Part shown: positions 60,016 to 64,000 of the stretch, one piece after another
Position numbering within the stretch: the stretch's first letter is position 1
Layout: every line of letters starts with the position of its first letter
Assembly (NCBI RefSeq): GCF_000234665.1
Contig: NC_018326.1
Span: forward strand, 558,001 to 622,000
Reading direction: 5' to 3'
Length of the DNA: 64,000 bases
Source of the DNA: Leishmania mexicana MHOM/GT/2001/U1103
Lineage: Eukaryota > Euglenozoa > Kinetoplastea > Trypanosomatida > Trypanosomatidae
Made by a program: the position numbers and the translations under genes
The notes under the pieces: generated by a model
The model's input: only the letters and a program-made list of their open reading frames with translations
Told to the model about the DNA's origin: nothing
Databases searched by the model: none

Positions 60016-62109
60016 AGCGACATGGATGCTTCCCGTGCTGATGAATAAGTGCTCACGCCGCTCTTGGCCCCGCGACGGTCCGCAACGCCAGTGCGCTGGC
60101 GAAGAGGAGGATCCTGGCTGTGTGTGTTCATTCCCGCTTTGAGCGTCCTCTCCTCATAATATAACGATTTGCGCGCGCGAGGCAGGAGACATGCATGTGA
60201 GCTCCTTTACATTATCTGCACACACACACACGCGCGCACACGCCTTTTCCTTTTTCGGGGTCTCTCTTCCATCGAATGCATCAAGGGATGCGAGCCAAGT
60301 CGGGAGGGGAGGAGATCAGCTGTTTGGCTTGGGTGCCTAAGCACACTATCTGTTTTTTTTTTGACACCGTTGCTGTTGTTGTTCTCGATCTACCCGTTTC
60401 TCCACCAGAATACGTTTTCTTATTCCCAAATATATGACGAACATTCTCCATCAACGCGATTCGAATCGAGAAGGGGTGAGGGCGTGAGGCACCCATACCC
60501 ACACTCATACACCCGCAAGCAAACGGAGAACCACGGGCGTGGTGTGTTTCTGCGTGTGTACGTGTACGTGTATGTGGATGTGTATTGTGAGAGAGGGCGT
60601 CTATACATGTGCACGTGTGCGGCGGGCTAATGTTGGGGTGGAGAATTCCGTAAGGAGTGCCATTCCAGAGGAACGCATACAGAGGGGCGAACACACACGC
60701 AGACAGGGCCCTCTACCATAAAAGGGCCTGTGCAGTGTCAAACGTGCACACGTTGGAGGCATTACCAGAGGGATAGGGAGGTACGGTGCGACTGTGCGCC
60801 TATTGCCCAGCTGCATTTGTTGTCTCCAACTCAGCGCCTTCCCTCCCCCTTCTCTCTTTCTCCGGCTGGCGCGACAGCACGTGCAGTGATTCGCAGGCTC
60901 GTGGTGTGGTCCCTGCATCACATTACGTTGCATCCCTCTCCTCCTACGCGTCGTATGCTTTCTGTGTGTGGCACCGTAGCGGCGGAGCCCCTCACACTGT
61001 TCATGGTCGTTTTTCTGCGATGTGCTGCGGGGATCAAGAAGAGGGAGACGGCCAGGTGAGGTGTCTTTTCAGCAGGACTCGTCACCTCACGTGCGTCTCC
61101 CCACCCGTCAAGTCCTTTCATCTCTTCCTCTTCGCACCGCCTTCCTTTTGCCGCTCCTGATGGAGCGCCTGCGCCGTGTTACGGGGCACCTCACTTTGGC
61201 ATTACGGCTCTTCTCTTTGCCTCCTGCGTTTTCCGCTCCCGCACTGTGTTGATGGGGAAGCGAGGTGAAGAGGTACGACGCTTGTCTTTCTAGTCAATAG
61301 CGGTACCAGTGCCTCTTCATCACCCTCGATTCCGTGAATAGGGGGAGTCGATCCACCTCTGTCATCACCACTACCAACACACACCTCCGCAGAGGGTATA
61401 GCTTTACACAAGCAGACAGACATACACCCCCACAGACACACCATTACCACACGCAGTGCTCCATCGCACGTTGTCTCCATTTTCTCCGTTTTATATTCAA
61501 CAGCGTCGTCGGCTCTCCTTGTGTCTTCTCCTTTTCCTGTCAAGCCTGTCTGTGCGCCGTCTCGTTCTGTTTTCCCTTTCTCCCCTCTGTGTCTATCCAC
61601 CACCCTCCCCAAAAAGCGCTCCGAGGTACTGACAGGTATCGTGTGTGTCTCCCCGTCTTTGAAGAAACTTTCGCGTGTGTATCACCAGCCCGCGCACCAC
61701 TGATTAGTGTGTGTGGTGCCGGATGTCTCGTATCTTCTACAGAGGTAGAGCACGAAGCAGAACAGAGGACGACAGAGAAGAAAAGAGAGGGTGGGTGGGG
61801 GAGGGGGGCAGTTGCCGTCTTCACAGTGTATATGTTCTAACGCACAGACGTGTGCACACACGAACACAAAAAGGCGTACACCTACACAGTCACCGTACTG
61901 AGGTTGCAGGCAGCGGGCCGCAGTTGTTTCCTTTGCAGTGTTAGCTATTGGGTCCCATCACACGACCTACCCACGCGTACGATCAAACGATTCGATTGCA
62001 CACTGTTGTTCCTTTTCCGAACTCCCTCGACTCATCCGTTGGGGAGGACTGCGCAGTAGGACAGAAGCCCCACACTTTAGTCGCGCAAGTAGATTGCGCT
62101 TGCGGTGCT
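60016..62109. other. Intergenic: AlaRS 3' UTR and 5' flank of C2-like gene 2
   Basis: No credible gene in 2.1 kb. It contains CA/CG runs (60221-60240), a T-run (60353-60361), and many pyrimidine tracts between 61495 and 61620 that may serve as splice signals for the next gene. Short frames overlap on both strands and are low in complexity. Confidence 0.55.
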
Positions 62110-63960
62110 ATGTCTGTATCCGCGTCCTCCTCGAGGGCTGCCGCTGCATCGTCCGGTACCCTCGATGCCACGGCTGCCCCACACACCTCCGACGCTGTGA
62201 AGGAGCCGTTCAAGCTTCTGGTGTGGCGTCTCGTTCTGGTTGACACAGCCGAAGACAGGTCGCAATGGTCTTCACGGGCGAAGCAGCAGTGGGGTGGCGG
62301 CAAGCCCCTCTTCGTGTCCGTTAGTAACAAATTCAAGGAGCATGGCAGCACGTCGTCGCAGCAGCTGGTGTTTGGTAATCCACAGCAGTCGCAGCAGCAG
62401 CCGTGGAGCGGGATCGAATGGCGAGAGAGCAATATTATACCAGTGCCACTGGATGATGATCCTGTGCTGATGATCGAGGTTGGCGTGGTCCGGCATGGCA
62501 AGAAAAATGTGCTGGGGCTTGGTATAATCAACACGCAGTCGATGCTGGCGGAGAACCGCCAGTACACCAAGTTCACCGTTCATGTGCTGCCGACTCACAC
62601 CTCGATTGACGCCTTCACAGTGCACGCGGTGGCAGAGGTGGAGATCCACAGCGGCCTGCACCACGAGTCACCCGATCTCAACTTCACCCCGTTAGAGTAC
62701 AACTACGGAACCGTGCGAGTATCCACTGTGGACTTTTATTACCCATCTTTCTTTCTCACAGGGACGGGTGAGTATATTGTCTCCAACGTACTGTGCGCGA
62801 TGAACATGACAGAGTTTAGCTCCCTGGCTATGCAGTTGGTTCCGTTGCACTCGGCTGCCAGCTACATTGCCACGGAGCCGTCGCAGGTGATTACGGTGCG
62901 GCCTCAGCAGCGCGTGTACTTTAGTGCTACCTGGAATCTTGCTAACCGAGCCTGCATGAAGACGCTGGAAATGCAACTCAGGGTGAACGGGTCACAGAAG
63001 CCATCAGCACTGGTTCTCATAAAGGTTCACAACCAGGTCCCGCAGACTTCAGGCAACACAGACCTGCCCTTCCACTACTGGGTGAACACCACGTGTATCA
63101 CAAATCGGCAAATGCTGCCGTCGCAGGAGTTACCCCTCATCCATGCCGTTCTTCCAGTGTACCGCTTTATTAGTCGCAGCGCCCCCATCAACCAAACAGA
63201 GGGCATGATCGTGGCGTTCGACAAAGACAAGGGCGAGCATGTGTTGGTGCGAGCCAACGGCGTCCCAGTGACAATGGGCAAGCTTTACGGAACTGGCCAT
63301 CATCATCAACGGCAATCGCAGCAGCGCCTGTGCTTGCAGAAGGCAGGCACCAGTGGCTCCGCGCTGAGCAAAGTGGAAAGTATGGACCTCAAAGCTGTCA
63401 GCGACTTGACATCTCCGTTCGGCTTTGATACGAACGCCTCCTTCGTTGTGCGGGACAGCCGCGTCAGAAACCCATTCCCGTCGCGCGGGCCGCTGCTGAA
63501 TCTCTCACAGAAGACGTGTTTGTGCACCATCGCTCTCGGGCTGATTCGTGGGTTTCCCATGGTGTACGAGGCCACCACCGGCCTGTCTCCATCCTTCCAA
63601 GTGAGTGTGACACTGCTGGATCAGCGCGGGTGGCAGATTGTGCATGGTGAAACCCTCCCCAGCTACCATAGCGCCAGCGGCAGCCTGCGGTGGGCGGAGC
63701 AGCTGGTCCTGCGGAAGTGGCCAGGAGCGACGTCGCAGCAATTTGTTCGCCTCAATCTGACCGAGGTACGACCCCGCGACGGGGACGAGACGCCGATCGG
63801 CGCCGGTCTCATCTCCCTCCCCAGCATGCAGCGCCTATACACACAGAACCCGCTGAGCGTCGCCTTCTATGTGTACGAGACGTACTCCTTGTACGATCAA
63901 CTGAACTCGTCATCCCTGTTAATGAAGGACGTCAACGTGATGTTCTCGGAGCTGCGCTGA
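62110..63960 (+). CDS. C2-like hypothetical protein 2 (related to the gene at 51494)
   Basis: From the ATG at 62110 the product has 616 residues; the open frame to 61948 starts with TTG and was not used. Residues ~35-75 (FKLLVWRLVLVDTAEDRSQW and QWGGGKPLFVSVSNKFKEH) match the N-terminus of the protein at 51494. Residues ~110-330 match its C-terminal half: PVLMIEVGVVRHGKKNVLGLG, FYYPSFFLTGTGEYIV (~208) and RVYFSATW (~271). It lacks the long Pro/Ala linker of its relative but has a further ~260 residues with a second beta-rich, C2-like segment (FQVSVTLLDQRGWQIVHGE; ETPIGAGLISLPSM). No signal peptide or membrane span is seen. The function is unknown. Confidence 0.82.
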   Translation: MSVSASSSRAAAASSGTLDATAAPHTSDAVKEPFKLLVWRLVLVDTAEDRSQWSSRAKQQWGGGKPLFVSVSNKFKEHGSTSSQQLVFGNPQQSQQQPWSGIEWRESNIIPVPLDDDPVLMIEVGVVRHGKKNVLGLGIINTQSMLAENRQYTKFTVHVLPTHTSIDAFTVHAVAEVEIHSGLHHESPDLNFTPLEYNYGTVRVSTVDFYYPSFFLTGTGEYIVSNVLCAMNMTEFSSLAMQLVPLHSAASYIATEPSQVITVRPQQRVYFSATWNLANRACMKTLEMQLRVNGSQKPSALVLIKVHNQVPQTSGNTDLPFHYWVNTTCITNRQMLPSQELPLIHAVLPVYRFISRSAPINQTEGMIVAFDKDKGEHVLVRANGVPVTMGKLYGTGHHHQRQSQQRLCLQKAGTSGSALSKVESMDLKAVSDLTSPFGFDTNASFVVRDSRVRNPFPSRGPLLNLSQKTCLCTIALGLIRGFPMVYEATTGLSPSFQVSVTLLDQRGWQIVHGETLPSYHSASGSLRWAEQLVLRKWPGATSQQFVRLNLTEVRPRDGDETPIGAGLISLPSMQRLYTQNPLSVAFYVYETYSLYDQLNSSSLLMKDVNVMFSELR

Positions 63961-64000
63961 CTATGGAGGTGTGCCGCTGCGCCGTGAAGTTGTGTTGCTT
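63961..64000. other. Right window edge
   Basis: Forty bases of 3' UTR of C2-like gene 2; nothing else can be said. Confidence 0.5.

Overview
The window is nuclear DNA of a trypanosomatid, most probably a Leishmania species. The supporting signs are intronless, GC-rich genes on long same-strand runs, large intergenic spaces full of polypyrimidine and CA/GT tracts, and a gene set and order (farnesyl pyrophosphate synthase, IFT74, MAK16, MORN protein, centrin, aquaporin, FKBP12, cyclophilin, then L14, dephospho-CoA kinase and alanyl-tRNA synthetase) that I associate with Leishmania chromosome 22. The centrin product has the 149-residue length and sequence style of Leishmania centrin 1. The exact species cannot be fixed from the sequence alone.

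Layout. From position 1 to 39541 every credible gene is on the minus strand. From left to right these are: a partial MidA/NDUFAF7-like protein cut by the window edge, a DHHC palmitoyltransferase, FPPS, IFT74, MAK16, a thioredoxin-fold-like hypothetical, a 12-MORN protein, centrin, a 345-bp tandem repeat array, an aquaporin-like protein, FKBP12, a gene-free 5-kb stretch with retroelement-like remains, an F-box/zinc-finger/RRM-like protein, a mitochondrial-type cyclophilin, a small EF-hand-like protein with a CC end, a mitochondrial-looking hypothetical and a MAM33/p32-family protein. From 45503 to the right edge all genes are on the plus strand: a Shewanella-like phosphatase with signal peptide, an R3H-DEVH RNA helicase, a C2-like protein, L14, dephospho-CoA kinase, AlaRS and a larger relative of the C2-like protein.

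The minus-to-plus change between 39.5 and 45.5 kb is a divergent strand-switch region. In this group such regions are where RNA polymerase II starts both polycistronic units. Its core (about 40.1-44.1 kb) is abnormal: dense G-runs, poor long-range coherence, and two opposed fragments of a dispersed repeat whose third, longer copy lies at 53.55-54.07 kb. This may be a real G-rich initiation zone with retroelement debris, a poorly assembled stretch, or both.

Genes in one array are not expected to share a pathway; they are co-transcribed and then separated by trans-splicing and polyadenylation. Start codons were therefore chosen as the first sensible ATG after a polypyrimidine tract and AG. Points worth most attention are a predicted two-isoform (mitochondrial/cytosolic) AlaRS locus, the related C2-like pair on the right arm, an aquaporin lacking the selectivity-filter arginine, a cyclophilin lacking the cyclosporin tryptophan, the 345-bp array upstream of centrin, and the strand-switch core.
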